A DNA stretch of 61,230 nucleotides, taken from assembly GCA_019635575.1 (NCBI GenBank), contig JAHBZF010000005.1, forward strand, positions 1-61,230. The letters are read 5' to 3'. This DNA comes from Pseudolabrys sp. (lineage in GTDB: Bacteria > Pseudomonadota > Alphaproteobacteria > Rhizobiales > Xanthobacteraceae). The notes beneath the pieces are model-generated. The model searched no databases, was not told where the DNA came from, and was given only the letters and a program-made list of their open reading frames with translations. This document shows, piece after piece, positions 50,682 to 58,174 of this stretch (position 1 is its first letter; the number at the start of each line of letters is the position of its first letter). The translations under genes and the position numbers were made by a program.

Positions 50682-51641
50682 ATGACCCAGAACCTGAATC
50701 AAAGTCTCTCCGACGTGCTGCCCGATCTGCCATTGCCGGAGCCGTCGGCGGTTGTGCCGTTGACCATGAGCGACGGCGCGGTGGTCGTGTTGCGTCGGCA
50801 CGGCAAGACGGGCGGGCCGCGGCTCGCGCTCAGTCACGGCAATGGTCTCGCTATCAATGCCTATGCGCCGTTCTGGCGGCTGCTGGCAGAGCACCACGAA
50901 TTGGTCCTGTTCGACGTGCGCAACCACGGCGTCAACCCGTTGCACACACGCGAAGGCCATCACTGGGCGCGTATTTTCCTCGACTTCGAGGAAATCTATC
51001 AGGGCATTCAGCGTGCATTCGGTGCATCGCCGACGGTCGGCGTATTTCATTCGCTGTCGGCCATCGCCTCGTTGCAGCATACGCTCGCGCAAAACGAACA
51101 AGGGCAGGGGCCGCGCTGGGCGGCGCTTGCGCTGTTCGATCCGCCGATCTGCCCTCGGCTGGGCCATCCGCTCTATGACGAGCATTTCGCCGATATGCGT
51201 GTCATGACCGATCGCGCCAGCCGCCGGCCGGAGAGTTATGTCTCGCCGCAGGAGTTTGCGGCGCAGATCGCGTCGCGGCGGCAATTCTCGCGGCTGGTGC
51301 CGGAAGCGCCGATGGCGCTGGCGCGTGCGACGCTGCGTGAGGCGAGCGATAGCCGCTGGCACCTTTGCAATCCGCGGGACTTCGAGGCGAGCCTCTATCT
51401 TTCGCAGGACGACGCGACGCTATGGCCGCGCATGCGTGGATTGCCAGTACCGACGATCCTGATCGGCGGCGATCCGGCGGTGTCCGATACGCCGGCGGCC
51501 AAGGTCAGCGCGGCGCTGCACGAGGAACTCGGCATCGCCTATCACGCGGTGCCGGACACGACGCATTTCCTGCAGACGGAACGGCCGCGGGCGTGTGCCG
51601 ATGTGTTGCAGCAGTTCTTGACGCGGCACCGGCTGACATAG
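50682..51641 (+). CDS. Alpha/beta hydrolase family protein
   Basis: A 319-residue hydrolase-fold protein. LALSHGNGLAINAYAPFWRL near residue 48 gives the oxyanion block, VGVFHSLSAIASL near residue 120 is the nucleophile elbow (Ser in HSLSA, where the usual GxSxG is altered), and PDTTHFLQTE near the C-terminus has the base histidine. It is convergent with the Rieske beta gene, 16 bp away. A role in the aromatic pathway is possible but not shown. The substrate is unknown. Confidence 0.85.
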   Translation: MTQNLNQSLSDVLPDLPLPEPSAVVPLTMSDGAVVVLRRHGKTGGPRLALSHGNGLAINAYAPFWRLLAEHHELVLFDVRNHGVNPLHTREGHHWARIFLDFEEIYQGIQRAFGASPTVGVFHSLSAIASLQHTLAQNEQGQGPRWAALALFDPPICPRLGHPLYDEHFADMRVMTDRASRRPESYVSPQEFAAQIASRRQFSRLVPEAPMALARATLREASDSRWHLCNPRDFEASLYLSQDDATLWPRMRGLPVPTILIGGDPAVSDTPAAKVSAALHEELGIAYHAVPDTTHFLQTERPRACADVLQQFLTRHRLT

Positions 51642-51657
51642 ACCGGCACTGTGTCCA

Positions 51658-52257
51658 TCAAAGAATGATGCTCGGGTTGCGCAGCGACTGGTCGCAGTTG
51701 ATCAGGTTGACCTGCTTGCACTGAATCAACCAGCGGCCGTCCTGCTGCATCAGGCGGTGGCCGGTCCAGCCGGTCAGCATCCGGGTCTCGTTGTCCCAGA
51801 ATTCGCTGGTGATGAAGTTCGACCGTACCATCAGTTCGGTCGGGCTCGCGGTGCTGAACACCTCGACATTGCCGATCAGCCGCACAGTGCGCGACGGGGG
51901 TGCTTGCGACCAGGCATAACCGGTGCGGAAACGGAAGATGCGGTCCTCGGTGCGGCGGCGGTCGTCGAAGGTGACGGCGACCTGCGTGCGCGGATCGCCA
52001 CCATCCGGCGTCGCCGGCACCCAATAGACGAAGTTCGGCAGATAGAGCGTCAGCCATTCCTCGTAGCGATATTGGTCGAGCAGCCGCGCTTCGCGTTCCA
52101 GCAGGATACGGACGCGCTCGCGGGTCGCGATGTCATCGACCAAAAGCTTGTCATCCTGCCAGTCGGTGTAGGCGGCGACGAGATCGGCATAAAAGTCGTC
52201 GGTGACGTAATAGGAGAACCGCGATGGATCGTGGTTGATGTGCTTCGGCGCGTTCAT
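51658..52257 (-). CDS. Aromatic-ring-hydroxylating dioxygenase, beta subunit
   Basis: A 199-residue NTF2-fold protein of the ring-hydroxylating dioxygenase beta family. Blocks are LLEREARLLDQYRYEEWLTLYL, YWVPATPDGGDPRTQVAVTFD and LVRSNFITSEFWDNETRML-like text, ending GRWLIQCKQVNLINCDQSL. The subunit is structural in the alpha3beta3 enzyme. The ATG at 52257 is one base after the alpha stop, so the two are coupled. No electron-transfer genes follow. Confidence 0.9.
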   Translation of the reverse strand: MNAPKHINHDPSRFSYYVTDDFYADLVAAYTDWQDDKLLVDDIATRERVRILLEREARLLDQYRYEEWLTLYLPNFVYWVPATPDGGDPRTQVAVTFDDRRRTEDRIFRFRTGYAWSQAPPSRTVRLIGNVEVFSTASPTELMVRSNFITSEFWDNETRMLTGWTGHRLMQQDGRWLIQCKQVNLINCDQSLRNPSIIL

Positions 52258-52258
52258 C

Positions 52259-53611
52259 TCATGGCTCCCGCTGCACGGTGAGCTGCGGCTCCGATTGCAT
52301 CAGGCGTTTCCACTCCATGATGTATTCGCGCATGAACACCTCGTCGGTGGCGGGGCCGTAGATCACACCCTCCTCGTCGGTGCGGAAACGCTCGGGCATA
52401 TCCATGCCGCGGTTCATGTAGATCCACTCGTCCTCGAGGCAGGCAAGGCCGCGCTGGATCTGCTCGAAATTGGTGATGTCGTCGACCTCGCCGAGATTGG
52501 GGAAGCCTTCCTGTGTGCGCATGCGCAGCGTGTTGATCTCGCGCAGCACGTCCTCGCCGAGCGTGCCGTCGACGTCCTCGATCTTGGTGCCGTACCAGAC
52601 CGCGTTGGTCTCATCGACCGACACGGGTTCGATCACCTGGATATGGTTGCCGAGCAGCGACAGGTTCGGAAACACGTTGATGTTCATCGGCTCGGAGCCT
52701 GCATAGTCGAGCACGGCTTCCGCGCGGGGGCCAAGCTGCGCGCGCAGCTTCTCCGCCACATGCTCCATGCCGGGATGGAACGACTCGATCGCCCACAGCC
52801 CGCCGTCCCGCTTCTGCAGGTTCGGCCGCTTGTCCTTGTAGTGATGGCCGTTGCCGGTATAGGCGACATACATCGCGAGCTTGTCGGGCGAGTTCTTGTA
52901 GTATGACATGCCCTTGTCGCCGTCATTGAAGCGCGCCTCGGTCTCGATCAGCGAACGGTGCGAATAGATGACGTGATAGCCGTCCGCCGAATTGTCGTAG
53001 GCGAGCTTCCAATTGCCTTTGAACTTCAGCCGGTTTGCCTCGCAGACCACGATCTTGCCGCCGGGATTGCGGTCGATCCATTCATCCATCGGCTTCCTGA
53101 TCGGGCCGAGGTAGTCGGCGAGCGAGGGGGCGTCCATGTTGAGCGTGCCGAAGATGAAGCCGCGATAGCTCTCGACGCGCGGCACCTGCGCCAGATTGAA
53201 TTTCGGATCGCGGAAATCGACTGCGTAGCCGTCCGGCCACGGCACGCCGCGGATGCGGCCGTTGTTGAGATAGCTCCAGCCGTGATACGGACACTGGAAC
53301 GAGCGGCTGTTGCCCTTCTCCCAGCGGCACAGGGTTGTGCCGCGATGGGTGCAGCGGTTGTACAGCGCGCGCACCTTGCCGTCGTTGTCGCGGCAGATGA
53401 TGATCGGCCGTAGCCCGAGCTTGCCGGTGATGAAGTCGTTGTTGTTCGGAATCTGGCTCTCATGCGCCAGATAGACCCACACCGCGCCGAAGACATGCGT
53501 CAGCTCGCGCTGGAAGATCTCCGGGTCGGCATAGATCAGCCGGTGCACGCGGTCCGGCTGCACCAGTTCATCCCAGTCGTAGCCGCCGCCATTCCCTGAT
53601 CGTTGCAGCAT
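52259..53611 (-). CDS. Rieske aromatic-ring-hydroxylating dioxygenase, alpha subunit
   Basis: A 450-residue oxygenase. The Rieske 2Fe-2S centre is Cys87-x-His89 (NRCTHRG) and Cys107-x2-His110 (QCPYHGW). The mononuclear iron site has His213 and His218 in NSADGYHVIYSH, with Asp210 as the bridging aspartate, and a third ligand Asp in GEVDDITNFEQ. It adds both atoms of O2 to an aromatic ring with electrons from a reductase that is not encoded nearby. It follows the glutamine-synthetase-like gene by 18 bp. That pairing, with a LysR regulator, resembles aniline dioxygenase clusters (AtdA, TdnA). GAGGTG precedes the ATG. Confidence 0.94.
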   Translation of the reverse strand: MLQRSGNGGGYDWDELVQPDRVHRLIYADPEIFQRELTHVFGAVWVYLAHESQIPNNNDFITGKLGLRPIIICRDNDGKVRALYNRCTHRGTTLCRWEKGNSRSFQCPYHGWSYLNNGRIRGVPWPDGYAVDFRDPKFNLAQVPRVESYRGFIFGTLNMDAPSLADYLGPIRKPMDEWIDRNPGGKIVVCEANRLKFKGNWKLAYDNSADGYHVIYSHRSLIETEARFNDGDKGMSYYKNSPDKLAMYVAYTGNGHHYKDKRPNLQKRDGGLWAIESFHPGMEHVAEKLRAQLGPRAEAVLDYAGSEPMNINVFPNLSLLGNHIQVIEPVSVDETNAVWYGTKIEDVDGTLGEDVLREINTLRMRTQEGFPNLGEVDDITNFEQIQRGLACLEDEWIYMNRGMDMPERFRTDEEGVIYGPATDEVFMREYIMEWKRLMQSEPQLTVQREP

Positions 53612-53629
53612 GTCGGCACCTCGTCGCGT

Positions 53630-55120
53630 TCAGAAAAACTCGAAATACTCGTCCTGCTCCCACGCGGTCGGCTCGTCGCCAGCGGTGAGCTTGTTGTCCT
53701 CGAGCCAGCGGGCGAAACGGACGACCTCGGTGCGCTTGATCTTGAGGAAATAATCCATGAACAGCGGACCGAACTGTGTCTTGAATGTCTCGTCGGCTTC
53801 GAGCGCGGTCAGCGCATCGGGCAGATTGGTCGGCAGCCGCGGCTTGTCGGCGGAATAGGGCTCGTCGTTGGCCGCGCCGGGATCGCGCTTCTGCTCGATG
53901 CCGTCGAGACCGCTGACGAGTTGCGAAGCGATGAACAGGTAAGGATTGGCGCTCGGCTCGCCGACACGGTTCTCGATCCGCGTCGCGCCGCTGCCATAGC
54001 CACCGAGCACACGCAGCATCACGCCGCGATGATCGAACGCCCAGGTGCAGCGGTCCGGCGCCAGCGAGTTCGGGCGGAAGCGACGATAGCCATTGATGGT
54101 CGGCGTGGTGAACGGCGTCGCGGCGACGCCGTGCTCCAGCAGACCGCCGAGATAGTGCGACGCAAGCGGCGAGATCAGGTCGCTCTTGTTGTCAGCGGCG
54201 AACAGATTGCGGCCGTCGTCCTTGGCGACCAGCGACTGGTGCAGATGCCAGCCGCTCGAATAGTAGCCGGCGAGCGCGGGACGCGGCATGAAGGTGGCGA
54301 AATAGCCGAGCCGCCGCGCCATCTGCCGCGTCGCGGTGCGGAACAGGATGAGATTGTCGGCGGCGCGCAGCGCGTCGTCCGGCGCGAAGGTGCATTCCAC
54401 CTGGCCCGGACCCCACTCTTTCTCGATCGAGGTGAGCGGCAGGTCGAGCGCGGTGTAGCAATCTGCCAGCGCCGACATGGCGCCCTGGATCAGATCGAAA
54501 TTGGTTTCCGAATGCAGCGAGAAGCCGGGCTCGGCCGGATAAGTGCGCAGCGCGCGGCCGCGCTTGCCCGGATAACCGACATGCTCCAGCGTGAGATGCT
54601 CTTCCGCCGGGCGCAGCAGATACCATTCGACTTCGAGGCCGACGCGGCAGCCCATGCCGCGATCGGCGAGGCGGCGCAACTGCTTCTTGAGGAGATGCCG
54701 CGTCGAGAAATGGAACGGCGTGCCGTCAGTGAAATATTCGTCGCAGAGGATCCAGCCGATGTCCGGCGCCCAGGGCAGCACACGGAACGTCGCCGGATCG
54801 GGAACGATGATGAGATTGGGCGAGCCGGTCATCTCCGGCAGGCCCATGCCGCCGCCGCGCGTGAACGAGCCGAACACCCGTGCGCCTGACGCATCGAGCG
54901 TCGTCGTCGCGACGTTGATGTTGTAGCCGTTCTCCAGGGCGCCGAGGAACGCCGGCACGGTGAGCAGCTTCGCGCGCGAGATGCCGTGCGGATCGGGCCA
55001 CGCGACGCGCACCAGCTTGATGTCGCCCTGCGCCAGCCGGGCGCGGATCGCAGCCGCTTGGCTATGCTGCTCGTCGGTCCAGAGGCCGTGCTTGTCGATG
55101 AAGCCGTCAGATCGGGACAT
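53630..55120 (-). CDS. Glutamine synthetase-like gamma-glutamyl ligase
   Basis: A 496-residue glutamine synthetase family protein. The metal and nucleotide blocks are VGLEVEWYLL, SSGWHLHQSL, PTINGYRRFRPNSLAP and IENRVGEPSANPYLFIASQ. Such ligases join glutamate to an amine with ATP. In aniline degraders (AtdA1, TdnQ) this enzyme makes gamma-glutamylanilide, which the following Rieske dioxygenase oxidises. In polyamine users (PuuA) it glutamylates putrescine. Position directly before Rieske alpha and beta favours the first. The ATG at 55120 has GGA 9 nt before it; an ATG at 55129 adds three residues. Confidence 0.9.
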   Translation of the reverse strand: MSRSDGFIDKHGLWTDEQHSQAAAIRARLAQGDIKLVRVAWPDPHGISRAKLLTVPAFLGALENGYNINVATTTLDASGARVFGSFTRGGGMGLPEMTGSPNLIIVPDPATFRVLPWAPDIGWILCDEYFTDGTPFHFSTRHLLKKQLRRLADRGMGCRVGLEVEWYLLRPAEEHLTLEHVGYPGKRGRALRTYPAEPGFSLHSETNFDLIQGAMSALADCYTALDLPLTSIEKEWGPGQVECTFAPDDALRAADNLILFRTATRQMARRLGYFATFMPRPALAGYYSSGWHLHQSLVAKDDGRNLFAADNKSDLISPLASHYLGGLLEHGVAATPFTTPTINGYRRFRPNSLAPDRCTWAFDHRGVMLRVLGGYGSGATRIENRVGEPSANPYLFIASQLVSGLDGIEQKRDPGAANDEPYSADKPRLPTNLPDALTALEADETFKTQFGPLFMDYFLKIKRTEVVRFARWLEDNKLTAGDEPTAWEQDEYFEFF

Positions 55121-55170
55121 TGAAATCATTCCAGGTCTGGAGTGTGCGGCGGATAATCCAGTATGTTCAA

Positions 55171-55193
55171 ATGAATTGTCTGCTCCAATTCAT
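55171..55193. promoter_or_regulatory. LysR-type operator (T-N11-A dyad)
   Basis: ATGAATTG (55171-55178) and CAATTCAT (55186-55193) are a perfect inverted repeat with a 7-nt spacer. The inner TTG-N7-CAA obeys the LysR box T-N11-A. It sits in the 87-bp gap between the divergent LysR gene (start 55208) and the ligase-Rieske operon (start 55120), a natural place for joint control. Confidence 0.7.
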
Positions 55194-55207
55194 GTCGAAT
55201 TTGGCAT

Positions 55208-56233
55208 ATGTCGAAAACCCGCTCCCGCCTGCGTTTTGCTGCCGGCAAAGTCCGGCTTCCGCCGCGCCAAAGTCTCAAACCGCGCCCGCCGATGCTGCGC
55301 CGCCGGGTGCGGCTGCGCCAGCTCGAATTGCTGGCGGCGTTGGCGCGGGCACCGACCCTGAGCGCCGCCGCCCGTGCCGTGAACTTGTCGCAGCCGGCAG
55401 CCTCGAAGCTGCTCAATCGTCTGGCCGCCGATCTCGGCGTTGCGTTGTTCGAGCGCGCCGGGCGCACGCTGCGGCCGACCGCCGCCGGACAGGCGCTGCT
55501 GCGCCGCGCGGCCGCGCTGATCGGCGATCTCGATCGGGCGCAGGACGAACTCGGCGCGATCGGGGAGGGGCTGGTCGGTTCGGCACGCCTCGGCGCGGGC
55601 GTCGGCTCCTGTTATGTGCTGGTGCCGCATGCGCTGGTCGATCTGCTCGACGGTGCGCCGGATATTTCGGTGACGGTGCGCGAAGGCACGATCGGTGAAT
55701 TGCTCGGTGGCCTGCGAGCCGGGCATTTCGATCTGGTGGTCGGCCGGCTCGATACCCCGCTGACCGACCGTACGCTGGCGGTCGAGGAGCTTTACGATCC
55801 GCCGATGCAGGTGGTGTGCGGGCCGCGGCATCCGCTCGTCCGCCGGCGCGATCTGCGCTGGGGCGATGTGGCCGACGCGGAATGGGTGCTGCCGGAAGAC
55901 GGCACGCCGATGCGGCGCGGTCTCGATGCGCTGTTCCGCCGGCTGCATCGCCCGCCGCGCCGCGCGCTGATCGAATCCTCGTCGGTCCAGACCAATGTCG
56001 CCTTGCTGTCGCAGCGCGATCTGCTGTGGGTGTTATCGGCGGATATCGCCGATTATTTCGCCCGGTTCGGCGCGCTGCGTGTGCTACCGCTGCCGCGGCT
56101 GCAAGGGCCGTCGCCGCTGGTGCTGGCTTATTTGCGCGACCGCAGCCTGTCGCCGGCGGCTGCGCGGCTGCGCGACAGCTTCAAACGGGCTACCGCCGAA
56201 ATCCTAAGCGGCAGCATCAATCATCAAAAATAG
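55208..56233 (+). CDS. LysR family transcriptional regulator
   Basis: A 341-residue regulator. A 25-residue Arg-rich tail precedes the winged helix-turn-helix (about 30-88, RQLELLAALARAPTLSAAAR, NLSQPAASKLL). The effector domain follows from about residue 115. The start could also be the ATG at 55292, which trims the tail. It diverges from the ligase-Rieske operon, and a perfect T-N11-A dyad lies between, so it is the likely activator of that operon. In aniline operons the regulator (TdnR) is also LysR type. The last 10 bp overlap the convergent SCO gene. Confidence 0.92.
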   Translation: MSKTRSRLRFAAGKVRLPPRQSLKPRPPMLRRRVRLRQLELLAALARAPTLSAAARAVNLSQPAASKLLNRLAADLGVALFERAGRTLRPTAAGQALLRRAAALIGDLDRAQDELGAIGEGLVGSARLGAGVGSCYVLVPHALVDLLDGAPDISVTVREGTIGELLGGLRAGHFDLVVGRLDTPLTDRTLAVEELYDPPMQVVCGPRHPLVRRRDLRWGDVADAEWVLPEDGTPMRRGLDALFRRLHRPPRRALIESSSVQTNVALLSQRDLLWVLSADIADYFARFGALRVLPLPRLQGPSPLVLAYLRDRSLSPAAARLRDSFKRATAEILSGSINHQK

Positions 56234-56811
56234 CGGCGCAGCTCCGCCGCCGCTTCGTCCGGCTTGCGCTTCATGTCGAACGGCCGGACGAACTTTCCGG
56301 TCTTGTCCATCAGATAGACGATGGCGGTGTGATCCATCGTGTAATCGTTGCCGGTGGTCGGCACCTTCTTGGCGTAGACACGATAGGATTTCTCGACGGC
56401 GGAGATCGCTGCGGTGTCGCCGGTCAGGCCGCTGATGTGCGGGTCGAAGCTGCCGAGGTAATCCTTCATCGCCGCCGGCGTGTCGCGCTCCGGGTCGACG
56501 GTGACGAACAGCGCGTTGACACGGCCGGCATCGTTGCCGAGCGCGCGCATCACTTCGGACATCTCGAACAGGGTGGTCGGGCAAACATCGGGACAGTGGG
56601 TGAAGCCGAAGAACACCAGGTACGGCTTGCCCTTGAAGTCGGCGTCGGTGACCGTGGCGCCGTTTTGATTGGTCAGTGTGAACGGTCCGCCGATGGCAGC
56701 GACCGGCGTCGTGCTGCGCCCGCCCATCAGCATGGCGGTGACGAAGAACAGGACGAGGCCGAGCAGGAATGCCGAGGCGGCAAGGATGATGCGGGTGGTC
56801 TTGGGATTCAT
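56224..56811 (-). CDS. SCO1/SenC/PrrC family copper chaperone
   Basis: A 195-residue protein with one N-terminal membrane helix (IILAASAFLLGLVLFFVTAML) and a periplasmic thioredoxin fold. Copper is bound by Cys73 and Cys77 (FTHCPDVCP) and His161 (TMDHTAIVYL). It delivers copper to the CuA site of cytochrome c oxidase or acts as a thiol reductase. It forms a leftward unit with a small membrane protein gene upstream. Confidence 0.93.
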   Translation of the reverse strand: MNPKTTRIILAASAFLLGLVLFFVTAMLMGGRSTTPVAAIGGPFTLTNQNGATVTDADFKGKPYLVFFGFTHCPDVCPTTLFEMSEVMRALGNDAGRVNALFVTVDPERDTPAAMKDYLGSFDPHISGLTGDTAAISAVEKSYRVYAKKVPTTGNDYTMDHTAIVYLMDKTGKFVRPFDMKRKPDEAAAELRRYF

Positions 56812-56844
56812 GACTGTGATCGGAATTGACGGAAACGCGCAGAG

Positions 56845-57045
56845 CTAGAAGCAGGCGGCAAGGCCGGCCCGCAAGGTCTCGAAGAACAGGGCGGTGCCAT
56901 AATACCCCCACAATATTGCGGCCGCCGCGAACAGGCTGGCACCGACAGCAATGGCTATCCACAAGACCGGCGCGCGCACTGGCGAGGCAAGGACGGGCAT
57001 GACCGAGTTCCCGGAACCGGCAATCGCCGGCAGGACCAATGACAT
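56845..57045 (-). CDS. Small single-helix membrane protein of unknown function
   Basis: From the ATG at 57045 the 66-residue product has one strong helix (APVLWIAIAVGASLFAAAAILW) and a polar N-terminus MSLVLPAIAGSGNSVM. AGAGG stands close upstream. The longer reading to 57129 adds an unsupported extension. It lies 33 bp before the SCO gene on the same strand and may be co-transcribed. Small size keeps confidence moderate. Confidence 0.55.
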   Translation of the reverse strand: MSLVLPAIAGSGNSVMPVLASPVRAPVLWIAIAVGASLFAAAAILWGYYGTALFFETLRAGLAACF

Positions 57046-57229
57046 AAGCCTCTCGCGGTCGCCCGACAACCAGCCATCCGGTCGCGCCGTTAACCATAAC
57101 GACCGATTAAAAAGCAGCATTTTAAGCATTCCCGGCCGTTTCGTTGACTCGCATGGTTAAAGCCGCGCATGTAAAGCGCGACACAGACGAGGCGAAAACA
57201 TGGCTCTCGCGAGCCGGAGGAATACGACA

Positions 57230-58117
57230 ATGCGGACGAGTTTTGCGTTCATCGTGGCGGTTTCGGCAGCGCTCGCGGCCGGCTCCGCGTCGGCCCAGAA
57301 TGCAGAAGGCGCGAAGGTCATCACCGAATGCGCCGGGCATCCGAATGCGCTCGGCGTCGCGCGGGTGGTCGAGATCGACACCACCGGTGGCCCCGGCTTC
57401 GGCTTCGAGCACTTCAAGGCTTATGACTTCCTGCGCGACAAGGAAGTGGTGCTGACGTTCGACGATGGTCCGTGGCCGGGTCACACTCCGATGGTGCTGA
57501 AGGCGCTCGCCGATCATTGCACCAAGGCGCTGTTCTTCCCGATCGGCAAGCACGCCGGCTGGCATCCGGAAATCCTCAAGCAGGTCGCCGCTGCCGGTCA
57601 CACCATCGGCTCGCATACCTGGTCGCACAAGGATCTCTCGAACAAGAAGCTGACCGAGGAAGACGCGAAGGCGGAAATCGAAAAGGGCATCAGCGCCGTC
57701 AGCGTGGCGCTCGGCGGCAAGCCGATCGCGCCGTTCATCCGTTTCCCGGCGCTGCGTCATCCGCCGGAGATGGTGAAGTATGTCGGCTCGCGCAACATCG
57801 CGATGTTCTCGACCGATATCGACTCGTTCGACTTCAAGGCGCGCAAGCCGGAGCCGGTCATCGAGACCGTGATGAAGAAGCTCGACAAGCGCGGCAAGGG
57901 CATCATCCTGATGCACGACTTCCAGGGTTCGACCGCTTTGGCGATCGGTCCGCTGCTCGATCGCCTGCATGCGGGTGGCTACAAGGTCGTGCAGATCAAG
58001 GGCAAGGAAGCGCTGAAGTCGCTGCCGGAATTCGACGAGATCGCCAAGAAGGAAATCGGCGGCGGCGTCGAGAATGCCCGGCCGATGTCGAGCGTGATCA
58101 AGACGATCAGCGAGTAA
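57230..58117 (+). CDS. Secreted polysaccharide deacetylase (NodB/CE4 family)
   Basis: A 295-residue protein with a Sec signal peptide (cleavage near SASAQN, residue 23). The NodB domain has LTFDDGPWPGHT with catalytic Asp78 and metal Asp79, HTIGSHTWSH with metal His129 and His133, RFPALRHPP and an IILMHDFQG motif with the second catalytic residue. It would remove acetyl groups from a cell-surface glycan such as peptidoglycan or a chito-oligosaccharide in the periplasm. GGAGG precedes the ATG. A long bidirectional terminator closes it. Confidence 0.93.
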   Translation: MRTSFAFIVAVSAALAAGSASAQNAEGAKVITECAGHPNALGVARVVEIDTTGGPGFGFEHFKAYDFLRDKEVVLTFDDGPWPGHTPMVLKALADHCTKALFFPIGKHAGWHPEILKQVAAAGHTIGSHTWSHKDLSNKKLTEEDAKAEIEKGISAVSVALGGKPIAPFIRFPALRHPPEMVKYVGSRNIAMFSTDIDSFDFKARKPEPVIETVMKKLDKRGKGIILMHDFQGSTALAIGPLLDRLHAGGYKVVQIKGKEALKSLPEFDEIAKKEIGGGVENARPMSSVIKTISE

Positions 58118-58138
58118 ACGCGGTCATTGCGTCAAACG

Positions 58139-58174
58139 AAAAGCCGGCCATGCGCTGCATGGCCGGCTTTTTTT
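58139..58174. terminator. Bidirectional Rho-independent terminator
   Basis: A perfect 15-bp stem AAAAGCCGGCCATGC / GCATGGCCGGCTTTT with a GCT loop and seven T on the plus side, four or more A on the other. It lies between the convergent deacetylase and glycosyltransferase genes; the stop codon of the latter is inside the T-run. Confidence 0.93.

Noticed and set aside
53603-54889. 428-codon plus-strand open frame opposite the ligase gene
   Set aside because: Shadow of the glutamine-synthetase-like gene; no domain content.
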